Of a stretch of 60,623 nucleotides of DNA, positions 9,647-18,796 are shown in pieces. Source of the DNA: Bacteroidales bacterium (GTDB lineage Bacteria; Bacteroidota; Bacteroidia; Bacteroidales; Bacteroidaceae). Position numbers and translations under genes: made by a program. The notes beneath the pieces were generated by a model, which was given only the letters and a program-made list of their open reading frames with translations, was not told the DNA's origin and searched no databases. How positions within the stretch are numbered: position 1 is the stretch's first letter; the number at the start of each line of letters is the position of its first letter. The stretch spans positions 1 through 60,623 of the forward strand of contig SUXT01000004.1 of NCBI GenBank assembly GCA_015060835.1. The letters run 5' to 3'.

Positions 9647-10705
9647 CTATTTCTGTATCTTTATCTTACTGTTGTCGCGCAGTGTCTCGTATCCTCTGAC
9701 AATCAGCTGGTCCTCTACCTTAAGGCCGTTGAGTACCTCTATGTTGTCGTTGTCCTCGATACCGGTCTTTATGTCGCGCACCTTTGCAAAGCCCTTCTCG
9801 GCGATATATACATATTTGCGGTTGCGGTTGCTCATTACAATCTCCTTGGGAATTACAATGGTATTCACAGCCTTCTTCACCACAATGTCGGCCTTGACGA
9901 ACATACCGGGACGCAACTTCATCTTCTCGTTGTCTATGACGAGCTTGCCTTTGAATGTGCGTGTTTCGGGGCTGATGGCAGGCGAAAGTTCGCTGACAGT
10001 GGCTTTTACTGTGTCGTTGGGAAGTGTGTAGTGTGTGATGAATACCTCCTGTCCTGTCTTTACTTCGTTGATTGCACTTTCGGGGAGGTTAATCTCCATC
10101 ACCATCTTAGAATAGCTCATGATCGAGACGATGGATGTTCCCGATGCCAACTGCACCGAGGGAGTGTAGTGGGGCAGATTGACGATTACACCGTCGAAGG
10201 GTGCTTTTATGCTCATCTTTTCGAGGTTGAGCTTGGCATTCTCGTAGCTGTATTTTGCGTTGGTGATGGCAACTTCGGCATTACGCAACTGGCTCAGTGT
10301 TACACCGCCCTTTTCGTATATGGCACGGTTCTTTATCTCCTCCTGTTCGGCAATTTCGAGGCTCAGACGCTTGGAGTCTATTGCAATCTCATTTTCATAC
10401 TCCTTGTTCTCGAACCTAACGATTGTCTCGCCTGCCTTCACCTGATCGCCGAGCTTGTAGGGAGCACCTGTGCGGGGATTCCTCTGCAATTTGTACTTAC
10501 CGGCTACTTCGGACTTCAGCTCTACCTCTGAGTTTGAGAGCGCTGTACCCGATGTGCTGTTATATTTGCTGATGCTGCTTTTGCTGACCTCTGTAACTGA
10601 TACGGGTGATGCAATCTCCGACGAGCCTCCCTGCTGGCGTTTTTCGCACGCTGTCAGTGCCAATGTAGTTGCTGCTATCAATAGTATGGTTCTATTTATC
10701 TTCAT
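9647..10705 (-). CDS. RND periplasmic adaptor (membrane fusion protein), lipoprotein
   Basis: This 352-residue protein starts with a lipoprotein signal (MKINRTILLIAATTLALTAC, lipid on Cys20). The rest follows the AcrA/HlyD plan: a barrel-sandwich half with GTALSNSEVELKSEVAGKY, a helical hairpin around residues 100-160 (EQEEIKNRAIYEKGGVTLSQL), the returning lipoyl half (IKAPFDGVIVNLPHYT), then beta-barrel and membrane-proximal parts. It would bridge the RND pump to the TolC-type channel across the periplasm. It sits between tolC-like and RND genes, with 38 and 59 bases between them, as in typical tripartite operons. It is the only adaptor here, so both RND proteins may share it. Confidence 0.92.
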   Translation of the reverse strand: MKINRTILLIAATTLALTACEKRQQGGSSEIASPVSVTEVSKSSISKYNSTSGTALSNSEVELKSEVAGKYKLQRNPRTGAPYKLGDQVKAGETIVRFENKEYENEIAIDSKRLSLEIAEQEEIKNRAIYEKGGVTLSQLRNAEVAITNAKYSYENAKLNLEKMSIKAPFDGVIVNLPHYTPSVQLASGTSIVSIMSYSKMVMEINLPESAINEVKTGQEVFITHYTLPNDTVKATVSELSPAISPETRTFKGKLVIDNEKMKLRPGMFVKADIVVKKAVNTIVIPKEIVMSNRNRKYVYIAEKGFAKVRDIKTGIEDNDNIEVLNGLKVEDQLIVRGYETLRDNSKIKIQK

Positions 10706-10743
10706 GGTATTTGATCTTTATATTGTTTGGGTATATTGTTTTC

Positions 10744-12237
10744 TTATTTTTCTGATGCGGGTACAACGCTCATGGGTATCAGCGCCTTGTTGTTCTCGAA
10801 GTCGTAGAGTGTCAGTATCTTCATGTTGAGCAACTCTTTCTTGTATTCGATGATGGTGGATACATACGACATTTTCTTGTTTGATAACTGTGTCTGGAAC
10901 TGGTTCATCTCCATACCTGTGAGCTCTCCGTTGCGGTATCTTTCGGCGTTGAGATCATAGGTGAGCTGTGCGTTCTTCACACTCTGTTCGGCTATTGAAA
11001 TTTGTGTGAGCAGGTTGTTGAGGTTGCGGTAGCTCTTGCGGATTGCAATCTCTATGGCTTTGCGCTCTTCGTCTGTTTCGAGGTTGTGCATCTCTATTGC
11101 AATCTCCTGTGCCTTGATGCGTGCCTTTCTTTCGCCCCAGTCGAAGATGGGTACGTTGAACGAGAGGGATACGCGGGGATTGTTGGTGGGGGTGCGGTAG
11201 ATGTCGTTGAGCCTTTCGTTGTCGCCGGTGATACCTATCGACATCGACAATTCGCCGTTGAAGCTGTTGCTCTCCTTTATCTGTTTCATCTGCATGTCGA
11301 GCTCTGTGCGCGAAATTTCGCGTTGCTTAAGTTCGAGACGCGAGCTGAGTGCGTTTGATATTGCTTTCCCGAGGTCTACGCTCACGGGCTTAGCCTCCAC
11401 CTGTGCGATAATCTCCAGGTCTGTAGAGAGGTCTATGCCGAGGATTTTCTTAAAATCGTCTTTGGCATTTTCGAGCGCAACGACGCGGTTGTCGACTGTG
11501 CTTCGGGCTGTTGCGAGGTTAAGTTCGGCCTGATAGAGTTCGTCCTTTGTCGACAGGTCGGCGTCTACTTTGTTCTTTATCACATTGTAGTTAGCCTCGG
11601 CATCCTTTAGCTCGGCTTTGCTTATTTCGAGGTTGTTCTGTGCTGTGTATACGTTGTAGAACTGGTTGGTGATGGAGTTTTCGAGGTTGAGACGGCGCAG
11701 CGAGTAGTTGATAAGCGCATTCTCGTAGTCAAGCTCTATGCTCTTGAGGTCGAACTTTATCTGGTTGTAGCGGAACAGAGGCTGTGTGATGCTCAGATAG
11801 AGGTCGTTGCTGAAGGCCCTGTTGTCGTTGTCTACTCCGCCCGTAATACTCGATTTGTTGTTCTGCCAGCCGAATTTGTTGTTGAGCGATACGGTGGCTC
11901 CTGTCCAGATGATGGGCTGCGAAATGCTGAATGTTCCCGAAGTTGAGAATGATTCATTGGTGTACCACTCCGAGAGGCGATTCTCGAAGTATCGGTTTCT
12001 GCTGTAGCTGACGGGATTGAGCGTCAGTGAAAATCTCGATTTCAGCGATGCTCTTTGGGCATCGAGGCTGAATTTGTAGCGCCGCAGGTTCATCAGCGCT
12101 GTCTGCAGTTCGGGACTGTTCTCTATGCTGTAGTTGAGCGCATCATCGAGCGTCATGCTTATTTGTGCACCGGCGTTCATGCTCAGCAGGCATAGGAGTG
12201 ATGCTATCCACATCCATCTGTTCTTTTGTCGTAGCAT
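10744..12237 (-). CDS. TolC-family outer-membrane efflux protein
   Basis: A 497-residue protein with an N-terminal signal sequence (WIASLLCLLSMNAGA) and two repeated halves rich in long amphipathic helices (for example around residues 215-260 and 390-450), separated by strand segments with alternating hydrophobic residues. The start ISMTLDDALNYSIENSPELQ is the characteristic TolC/OEP opening. It would form the trimeric channel that lets the pumps of this operon discharge outside the cell. It is 27 bases after the ABC permease/peptidase-like gene and 38 bases before the adaptor gene. As the only outer-membrane channel in the operon it may serve the RND and ABC parts alike. Confidence 0.92.
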   Translation of the reverse strand: MLRQKNRWMWIASLLCLLSMNAGAQISMTLDDALNYSIENSPELQTALMNLRRYKFSLDAQRASLKSRFSLTLNPVSYSRNRYFENRLSEWYTNESFSTSGTFSISQPIIWTGATVSLNNKFGWQNNKSSITGGVDNDNRAFSNDLYLSITQPLFRYNQIKFDLKSIELDYENALINYSLRRLNLENSITNQFYNVYTAQNNLEISKAELKDAEANYNVIKNKVDADLSTKDELYQAELNLATARSTVDNRVVALENAKDDFKKILGIDLSTDLEIIAQVEAKPVSVDLGKAISNALSSRLELKQREISRTELDMQMKQIKESNSFNGELSMSIGITGDNERLNDIYRTPTNNPRVSLSFNVPIFDWGERKARIKAQEIAIEMHNLETDEERKAIEIAIRKSYRNLNNLLTQISIAEQSVKNAQLTYDLNAERYRNGELTGMEMNQFQTQLSNKKMSYVSTIIEYKKELLNMKILTLYDFENNKALIPMSVVPASEK

Positions 12238-12264
12238 AATATATGTGGCGGGTTATATTGGTTA

Positions 12265-15200
12265 TTATTCTTCTTTTCTCTTTATAAGTTTTACGGCATC
12301 GGCTGTTATGTATCGCAGTCGTGTCTTATTGGTAAGGGTTACATACATTGTGTCGCAGTTGGCCTCGAATGTTCCGAGCATTGCCCAACCGTTGTCGGCG
12401 CGACGCATATTCAGTTCGTTTACCTCCTTGTTCTCGCCTGTCTCTACTATGAAATTGTACATACGGCGACCTCTGTTGTGCCATCCGCCCCAATGGAGTT
12501 CCATTGGTTTGCGAACGTAGTAGTATAGTTCGTAGCGTCCGGGTTCGGGGATGGGGATTTTCCATTTTGCATATTCCTCGCCGCCGCCTGAGCGTATCAC
12601 GGCTGCCGAGCGTATGGATTTTCCGTAGAATCCGCCGTCTGTGGTCAATGTCCAGCGCATGGGCGGGTTCCACTCCCTGAAGCCTGAGTATTTGAAGTCC
12701 TCGTCAATGCTCTTCTGCTTTATCCATTCGTTGAGAAGTCCTGAGGGCGGGGGTACGGATAGTTCGAAGAATTGTTCTCCATCCTCGTTGTCTACGATTA
12801 TTTCGTCCTTTTCGAGCAAGAAATCCGATGACAAGGGGTATTCGCCTTCGGGGGTAAGTGTCTTGACGGTCTCAACCTTTCCGCTGTGTGTGGCTATGTG
12901 CATGGGCAGATTCTTGGAGAATAGTGCTGTGCAGGCAAACATATTGGGTGTCTCTTCCCAATGGGTTATTATGCGTTTGGTCTCTTTGGGGCCGAAACTG
13001 ATTACCCATTCGTTGGGCTTCTTCTCGCCATCGAATGTCTGGTTGTCGCCGTTGCGTGTCCAGAAGATGAGCTTCATGTTCACATTGCCGGGCTTGTCGG
13101 ATATGTTGGAGATTACAATGTCGCCCTGGAAAACATCTTTCTTGTTGGTGGTTACCTTTGTTACGCTGGGGGTACCGAAAAGGAATTCTGCCACTTCTGT
13201 GGGCTTGTCCCACTCCTTGAGATTGCTGCGAAGGTCGCTTTTTGTCAACCGTCCCATTGTATCGAGCATTGTTTCGAATGAGAGGTTCTGGAATGCGTGT
13301 GCCTTTACGTAGTTGAAAAGCGTGTCGCGGAAAGCTGACACTCCCAATGCCTTTTCGGCATCGAGGAAGAGCTTTTTACCCTGTACCTCTATGATGTTGT
13401 TCATAAGGTTGCGCAGTTCAGTGTCTTTAAGCAACTCCTTGAACGAGCGTTCCTGCAACAGCAACACGCATTTTTCCTCGTTGCTTAGTCCGTTGACATT
13501 GCGTTGCAAGAAGTTGTTCCACCATGGCATTCTGTTGAGACGTATCTCTATGAGTCTGTTTGCCACCGACCACTCCGATGAGTATATATTGTACTTGAAG
13601 TTGTACATCTGAGGGAATATGTAGTAGGGGCTCTCTTCTATGGTTATCGACCTTCGTCCCATGCGTCCCTCGTCGAACTTCACACCACCATTCTGGTCGA
13701 GCAGCAGTCCTTGGAAATGTTGGAACACCTCAGCCTGTATCTGGGTGTTGGTGAGTATTTTGCCGCCGTGGTTCTTATTGTGTTCGCGTCGGTCTTCGCG
13801 CCATTTTATGTGCCACCTGAAGTCGAATTGCCACAGCCCGAAACCTCTTTCGGGGAGGAATAGCATTTCGGGCTGCTGGCGCTCCTGTGCGCGTGTCCAT
13901 GTGCGAGAGAAACTTGCAAAATGCACGGGTACCTCTACAAACGAGAATCGCTTGAAGGGGTAGGGCAGCTCCACCTCCTTTTCAATGTTGCGGCGCATAT
14001 CCTTTATGAGTTTGGGCAATGTGTCCTGCAATGAGTCGAAGCTCTGTGTGAAGTAGTCGTGTCCTTCGAGGTACCACACAGAGTAGAGTGTGCTGTCCGA
14101 CTCTACCGACAGGGTGCGGTAGTCGCCTATGAGCAGCGAGAGTGATTGCAGGGGGTATTCGAGTGTGAAATGCGTGGTCAGCGAGTCTTCGCTCAGTTTT
14201 ATGTTGCCTTGCGACAGGGGTGTCTTTCCTGCGTTTGGCGTTACGTTCATGCTGAAGTGTGTGAAGTAGTTCTGCTGCCAGTCGGGGCTTTCGTCGCTGT
14301 AGCATACGCCGGGACGGGGGTACCAATAGCTTTCGGGGGTGAGCATGGTGAATTCTGTATCCTGAAAGGCATAGCGCTTGCCCATCTTGTATCTGCTGAA
14401 GTCGCCACTCTCCACAAGCAACTCCTCGGGAATATCAAGGTAACAGATGCGTTCGTCTATCGTACCGTTGTATTTAAGCGTAAAACTGATGGTGTCCTCA
14501 GTCGTCTTCTCTTCGGGGAATGTTACTTTTACAAGATGCTCTTCGCGTTCCACAGCCAATGGTGTGCCCCCCAGAACAGCCTCTGTAACCACGTATCCGG
14601 GGTTGAGGGTAAATGTGAATTGTTGGGATTTTTTTGTGGGGCGACCGGTTATTCTTGTCTCGAAGAAGAGCTTTTCGCCCTGCTGCACCACATCTATATT
14701 GCAGCTGTCGGTTACTATCTTGGGGTTATTTACATTCTTGTTGTTCAGTGTTATCAGGTTGGTTCTGTAATTGTCCTTTACAGTGTAGTTGCTCACGTGC
14801 AGATAGCCCAAAAACATTGTTGCCATGAAGATAACGACAGCAAATGTTCCCCACGGTACCAGCGCATAGTGCGAATTGGGTAGACGGCGGAACATCAGTA
14901 TGCTGAACAGGATGAAACTGAATCCCATGAGCAAATACATCGTACGGTGTATGATGAGCGTGGGAAGGTCGGCAAAGCCTGTTATGGTCGACTCCATCAG
15001 CGGGATATTGTAGCACATGTAGTCGAACAGATAGTAGAATTTGTCGCCTATGTAGAAGATTGTCAGGCCAATGTAACCTAATAGTATTACAAATGTAAGT
15101 GCTTGATTCTTAATAATCAACATCAGCAGTGTCGAGAGGCCTATGATGTATATGAGCGTAGGCAGATTTATCAGAAAGAAGTATTTGAAGAAGCTGCCTA

Positions 15201-15615
15201 TGTCTACTGCCGTGCCCAGCTTGGTGTATCCGCAGATGGTGCCTATTATTATCACAATCAGGTTGAGAAGCAGGAATACGCGTATGGTTCCCCACATTTT
15301 TCCCAACAGATATTCGGCATTGCTCAGCGGGCGCACATAGAATATTTCGGATGTGTCGAGCTGTTTGTCGCGTTTGAGGTATTCCGATGCAAGGAATATC
15401 GATACTATTGCCTGCCCTATGTTGAATGTGAGCATCAGCGAGTAGCCGAGCAACGTGGGGATACTCTCCACATGGCGCGACTCGTTGAGTGTTGCAATGG
15501 CAGTGAAGATGGTTGCAATCACCGTTAGGGTGGCAAACACTTTGAAGAACCAGCTTCTGTAAAGAAGTTTTGATTCGTATTTCGAGACGGATTGTATGTT
15601 TTTCAGAAAGAGCAT
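12265..15615 (-). CDS. ABC permease with periplasmic M1-peptidase-like and golvesin-type domains
   Basis: A 1,116-residue protein in three parts. Residues ~24-273 hold seven hydrophobic segments (24-42, 54-77, 108-130, 141-168, 172-195, 223-241, 251-273), an ABC-2 permease core ending on the periplasmic side. Residues ~280-880 resemble M1 aminopeptidase folds found on Bacteroidota ABC permeases, but there is no HExxH: the region where it would be expected reads AEVFQHFQG (628-636), so zinc-peptidase activity is unlikely. The last ~150 residues (GRYELYYYVRKPMELHWGG, then ITADAVKLIK) look like a golvesin C-terminal-like beta domain, usually carbohydrate- or surface-binding. The stop is 27 bases before the tolC-like gene and the start 42 bases after the ABC ATPase gene, its likely partner. 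The domain calls for the middle and end are inferences. Confidence 0.78.
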   Translation of the reverse strand: MLFLKNIQSVSKYESKLLYRSWFFKVFATLTVIATIFTAIATLNESRHVESIPTLLGYSLMLTFNIGQAIVSIFLASEYLKRDKQLDTSEIFYVRPLSNAEYLLGKMWGTIRVFLLLNLIVIIIGTICGYTKLGTAVDIGSFFKYFFLINLPTLIYIIGLSTLLMLIIKNQALTFVILLGYIGLTIFYIGDKFYYLFDYMCYNIPLMESTITGFADLPTLIIHRTMYLLMGFSFILFSILMFRRLPNSHYALVPWGTFAVVIFMATMFLGYLHVSNYTVKDNYRTNLITLNNKNVNNPKIVTDSCNIDVVQQGEKLFFETRITGRPTKKSQQFTFTLNPGYVVTEAVLGGTPLAVEREEHLVKVTFPEEKTTEDTISFTLKYNGTIDERICYLDIPEELLVESGDFSRYKMGKRYAFQDTEFTMLTPESYWYPRPGVCYSDESPDWQQNYFTHFSMNVTPNAGKTPLSQGNIKLSEDSLTTHFTLEYPLQSLSLLIGDYRTLSVESDSTLYSVWYLEGHDYFTQSFDSLQDTLPKLIKDMRRNIEKEVELPYPFKRFSFVEVPVHFASFSRTWTRAQERQQPEMLFLPERGFGLWQFDFRWHIKWREDRREHNKNHGGKILTNTQIQAEVFQHFQGLLLDQNGGVKFDEGRMGRRSITIEESPYYIFPQMYNFKYNIYSSEWSVANRLIEIRLNRMPWWNNFLQRNVNGLSNEEKCVLLLQERSFKELLKDTELRNLMNNIIEVQGKKLFLDAEKALGVSAFRDTLFNYVKAHAFQNLSFETMLDTMGRLTKSDLRSNLKEWDKPTEVAEFLFGTPSVTKVTTNKKDVFQGDIVISNISDKPGNVNMKLIFWTRNGDNQTFDGEKKPNEWVISFGPKETKRIITHWEETPNMFACTALFSKNLPMHIATHSGKVETVKTLTPEGEYPLSSDFLLEKDEIIVDNEDGEQFFELSVPPPSGLLNEWIKQKSIDEDFKYSGFREWNPPMRWTLTTDGGFYGKSIRSAAVIRSGGGEEYAKWKIPIPEPGRYELYYYVRKPMELHWGGWHNRGRRMYNFIVETGENKEVNELNMRRADNGWAMLGTFEANCDTMYVTLTNKTRLRYITADAVKLIKRKEE

Positions 15616-15657
15616 GCTCTCTTTTTTCTGTTTTATAGTGTTAGTAAATGGTGTTTC

Positions 15658-16551
15658 TTAGTCGTTCATCCACAGGTTAAGGCTTCTTTCCATGAAGTAA
15701 ACGTATGCATGTTCGAGGTTGGGCGGCATATTCTCGGCCTTGTATTCATCGAATTTGTCAGCAACCACCTGTATGTCCCACATATCCCCGTTGGGTATTG
15801 TGGCAATGATGGGGTATTTCCGGTTTATGGCCTTGTAGTCTTCGTCATTCACGCACAGACGCCACACCTTGCCCTCGGCACGTTTGAGCATCTCTTCGGG
15901 TGAACCTCTGAATGAAATTTCGCCCTTGTTGAGCAGCGCCATGTTGTTGCACGAACTTGATACGTCGCCCACAATGTGCGTAGAGAGGATGATGGTGGTG
16001 TCGTTGCCGCTCACATGCGTCAGCAGGTTGCGGAAGCGTATACGCTCTTCGGGGTCGAGTCCGGTTGTCGGTTCATCGACTATAATCACTTTCGGCTCGT
16101 GGATAAGTGCCTGTGCAATGCCCAAGCGACGTTTCATACCTCCCGACAAGTTCGCTGCATAGCGCTCGCGCACCTCGTAGAGTCCCACCTTTTCGAGCAT
16201 GTCGGCAACCGCTTTCTTGCGGCTCTTGCCGTCGTTCATGCCCGACAGACGTGCTGCGTAGTCAAGGAACTCTGCCACCTTGTACTTTGCAAAGAAGCGG
16301 AAGTCCTGCGGCAGATAGCCCAATATGCGTCTTACCTCCCTGCGCTCTTTAAGCAGATTACAGCCGTACATCTCAATTTCACCTGATGATGGCTCCATGA
16401 GTGCCACAAGTATGCGCATGAGTGTGGACTTGCCGGCGCCATTGGGCCCCAACAAGCCGAACATACCCGATGGTATCTCCAAATTTATATCCTTAAGGGC
16501 ATGATTGCCATTGGGGTATACTTTATTCAGATTCTTTATTTTTATCGACAT
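15658..16551 (-). CDS. ABC transporter ATP-binding protein
   Basis: This 297-residue ATPase has every expected motif: Walker A GPNGAGKST (35-43), Q82 in GYLPQDF, LSGGM (135-139), Walker B with D159/E160 and H192 in STHI. Residues ~225-297 are a C-terminal extension. It opens the seven-gene export operon and is followed 42 bases later by the permease it most likely drives. Its sequence is close to the ATPase half of the RND-ABC fusion: both have GMFGLLGPNGAGKST, RIRFRNLL, a THI switch and SSCN, and both end with LEDAY or LEHAY near the C-terminus, pointing to a duplication inside the operon. There is no insertion between strand 1 and ALKDINLEI here, unlike in the fusion. Confidence 0.93.
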   Translation of the reverse strand: MSIKIKNLNKVYPNGNHALKDINLEIPSGMFGLLGPNGAGKSTLMRILVALMEPSSGEIEMYGCNLLKERREVRRILGYLPQDFRFFAKYKVAEFLDYAARLSGMNDGKSRKKAVADMLEKVGLYEVRERYAANLSGGMKRRLGIAQALIHEPKVIIVDEPTTGLDPEERIRFRNLLTHVSGNDTTIILSTHIVGDVSSSCNNMALLNKGEISFRGSPEEMLKRAEGKVWRLCVNDEDYKAINRKYPIIATIPNGDMWDIQVVADKFDEYKAENMPPNLEHAYVYFMERSLNLWMND

Positions 16552-16587
16552 TCCGAAAATGCTGTGATTATTCCAATAATATGACTA

Positions 16588-16620
16588 TAAAGGTAGCACT
16601 AAGTTTAATATTTAATACAA
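16588..16620 (-). promoter_or_regulatory. Candidate promoter of the export operon
   Basis: On the minus strand a TACCTTTA -7 box (16588-16595) lies 22 bases from an upstream TTG (16618-16620), close to the Bacteroidota pattern TTG-N19-21-TAnnTTTG. The -7 box is 36 bases before the ATG at 16551. The last base differs from consensus, so strength is uncertain. Confidence 0.5.
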
Positions 16621-16744
16621 GGTTTTATTAAATTTAACATGGAAAATGCACAATTTGTAAACTTTTTGCAAATATTCTTAGAAAGCAGCGCTTTTGTCAG
16701 GCGAAAAGTGTGTTTGTTGTTGTCTTTCCTGTGGTTAAGGCAAA

Positions 16745-16781
16745 CAAAAAAGCCTGCCCTTGCATTAGCAATTGGGCAGGC
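16745..16781 (-). terminator. Terminator of the alpha-galactosidase operon
   Basis: Read leftward, the stem GCCTGCCC / GGGCAGGC (16752-16759 with 16774-16781) is followed by a T-run (TTTTTTG). It is about 300 bases beyond the GH110 stop codon, with the repeat element 16802-17089 between them, and stops leftward transcription before the export operon promoter. Confidence 0.75.
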
Positions 16782-16801
16782 CTCAAAATGGGTTTCAATG
16801 G

Positions 16802-17089
16802 GTTAATCTAACGCGAATTCGAAATAAGGGAAATACTCTCCCTCTTGGATAAGAGGGAGTACCCGAAGGGGGAGGGAGTTTGAATGAAGACGCAAGCAAA
16901 TGTTTCAAACTCCTCCGTCTTCAACCGCTTTTGCGTTTGAATAGACCTCGCAAGCTCGGCACTCCTTTAGGGAGCTAAAGCTCCCGTCGTCGCAAACATT
17001 GCTTATTACGCAATGTCCTCTTATCCAAGAGGAGGAGTTTATGCTAACGATTGAAGGGCAGAGTGTCTTATATCGAACTCACGTTAATC
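16802..17089. mobile_element. MITE-like element, mosaic repeat family
   Basis: The ends are imperfect inverted repeats: AACGCGAATTCGAAATAAG near 16810-16828 pairs with CTTATATCGAACTCACGTT at 17067-17085. The interior has the recurring words AACTCCTCCGTCTTCAA, GCAAGCTCGGCACTCCTTT and CCTCTTATCCAAGAGG. The right end overlaps the last codon and stop of the GH110 gene. The same AACGNNAGTTCGATATAAG word occurs at the left end of the element at 744-1021, so the two are related. Confidence 0.55.
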
Positions 17090-18775
17090 TATATTCAGAT
17101 TCTCCACGCTTTTTGTCTCAACAGCCATGCCGCAACCCTCCACGCGGTTACGTTTAACCTCGATGTTGCGTGCATTTCTTATGGAGATACCGCAACGGTT
17201 CTCTCCTGTGCCAATGATGGTGTTGTCAAGAATCTTCACTCCATCGTGCAGGGTGGTGCCTTTGGTGTCGGGTGCGCCAATCACGACAGCTATGCCCGAT
17301 GCACCATACTGGCAGCCGGCACCCAGTCCGCAGTTGATAATCATGTTGCGTGCTATGAGCAGGTCTTTTGCGTGTGTACCCTCTTTCCAGTGCGACTCGG
17401 CGCCTACGTGTATGGCTGTGCCGGTGCTTCCACGGAAGATATTGTCCTCGATGACCACTCCGCGTGTCTTTGCCAACACTCCGCGGGCAAGGTTACCCCA
17501 AACTACCGAGCGGCGGAACTCAAGACGGGGGAGCTTCGATGTGTTGAAAAGGCAGAATTTTTCATAATCCTTAGGCAACTCGCAGTTCAGACGAACCTTT
17601 ACATCCACCTGCTTGCCTTCGTGCTGCACATCGGTAACCTCGGCAATGCCCTCCACTTCGAGTGTGGATATGCGTACAATCTCCATCTTGTCGCCTATGC
17701 GGGGAACATCGGCCACCTGTATGTGGGTAAATGCGGGGGATTTCAGTGTAAGTGTGGCCCATCCATCCTCGATGGATGCAATGTCGTGGTAATATCCGTG
17801 AACATTGGTTGCATCGTCGCCCTGTCCGCGGAACATGCAGCCGTCGAAGCCTATTGTGCCCTCGCAGCAGGCAAAGTGGGTGGCATCGGTGTTTGTTGAG
17901 AATGTGTAGCCCGGTGCGGGTATAATCGAAAGACCTTTCATGAATATGTCGCGGCTGTCGAAGCCTACAATACCCATGCCGCACTGCGAGTGTATGGTTA
18001 CACCCTCAATGTTGGTGTTTGTTGAGCGCCACACTAAAATTGCGGGGCGGAAGTGGAAAGAGTGGGGTGCAGCCACCGGTGCGCCCATCATATACTCTGC
18101 CAACTTGCCTTTGAAGACAACCTTGTTGTCGGGCAGTACCTCCTGACGCGAAAAGTAGTAGGGCGAGCGGTAGATGCCTCCTATCTTGTTGTCCCACAGC
18201 ATCACACGGGGAAAGGGAGTACCCTCGTCAATCTTGCGCTCCCCGCCGAACTGCACTGTGAATGTGCCGTCGCCGATGGCACACACGCGTCCTTCGGAGA
18301 AAGGCTTACGCTTGTAGTCGATGGTGAGCCCGCGAAGGGTAAAGTCGGTGCTGCCGCATATTGAGAAGGGTTCCATCCATCCTTCGCACATGAGTATGGC
18401 ACCGCGTGCCTCGATGGTTGTAGACTTGCTGCCCTCGAAGTTCAATCCGCTAACGTATGGGTAATATGGGGTAAACACTGTATTCTCGGGGCTTTGTCCC
18501 ATTTTGCCGGTCATAGCCTCGTTCTCAAGACGCTCGGCATCGGCATCGCGCAGACGGTAGACACCGGCGGGCATCAGCAGGGTGGTACTCGGATTCTTGC
18601 GGCAATACTCCGCTGCACGGCGCAGTGCCTTTGTGTCGTCCTTGCCGTCGTCGGGCTTGGCGCCAAATTCGGTTACGCAGATTGTGCCTCCTTCACTCTT
18701 TGCATTCTCTGCCGCATTTGCAGAGGATAGCGCCAGGAGTGCGGCGAACGCTATCATCAGTATTTTTCTTATCAT
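17084..18775 (-). CDS. GH110 alpha-1,3-galactosidase
   Basis: A 563-residue secreted protein (signal ILMIAFAALLALSSANA) with the opening of a right-handed beta-helix enzyme (TEFGAKPDDGKDDTKALRRA). The GH110 core is clear at residues ~291-327: TNTDATHFACCEGTIGFDGC followed by FRGQGDDATNVHG. Asp297 and Asp320/Asp321 have the same spacing as the catalytic acids reported for characterised GH110 enzymes (D321 and D344/D345 in a Pseudoalteromonas enzyme, as I recall). GH110 enzymes remove terminal alpha-1,3-galactose, including that of blood-group B or linear alpha-Gal epitopes; which one applies here cannot be told. It is 21 bases after the GH97 gene, in the same operon. Its stop codon lies in the inverted-repeat end of the element 16802-17089. 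Confidence 0.85.
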   Translation of the reverse strand: MIRKILMIAFAALLALSSANAAENAKSEGGTICVTEFGAKPDDGKDDTKALRRAAEYCRKNPSTTLLMPAGVYRLRDADAERLENEAMTGKMGQSPENTVFTPYYPYVSGLNFEGSKSTTIEARGAILMCEGWMEPFSICGSTDFTLRGLTIDYKRKPFSEGRVCAIGDGTFTVQFGGERKIDEGTPFPRVMLWDNKIGGIYRSPYYFSRQEVLPDNKVVFKGKLAEYMMGAPVAAPHSFHFRPAILVWRSTNTNIEGVTIHSQCGMGIVGFDSRDIFMKGLSIIPAPGYTFSTNTDATHFACCEGTIGFDGCMFRGQGDDATNVHGYYHDIASIEDGWATLTLKSPAFTHIQVADVPRIGDKMEIVRISTLEVEGIAEVTDVQHEGKQVDVKVRLNCELPKDYEKFCLFNTSKLPRLEFRRSVVWGNLARGVLAKTRGVVIEDNIFRGSTGTAIHVGAESHWKEGTHAKDLLIARNMIINCGLGAGCQYGASGIAVVIGAPDTKGTTLHDGVKILDNTIIGTGENRCGISIRNARNIEVKRNRVEGCGMAVETKSVENLNID

Positions 18776-18796
18776 AGTATGTGTTGTTTGTGTTTT

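Noticed and set aside
12641-13312. Plus-strand frame opposite the ABC permease gene as a small membrane protein
   Set aside because: It is entirely antisense to a well-supported coding region and has no recognisable domain.
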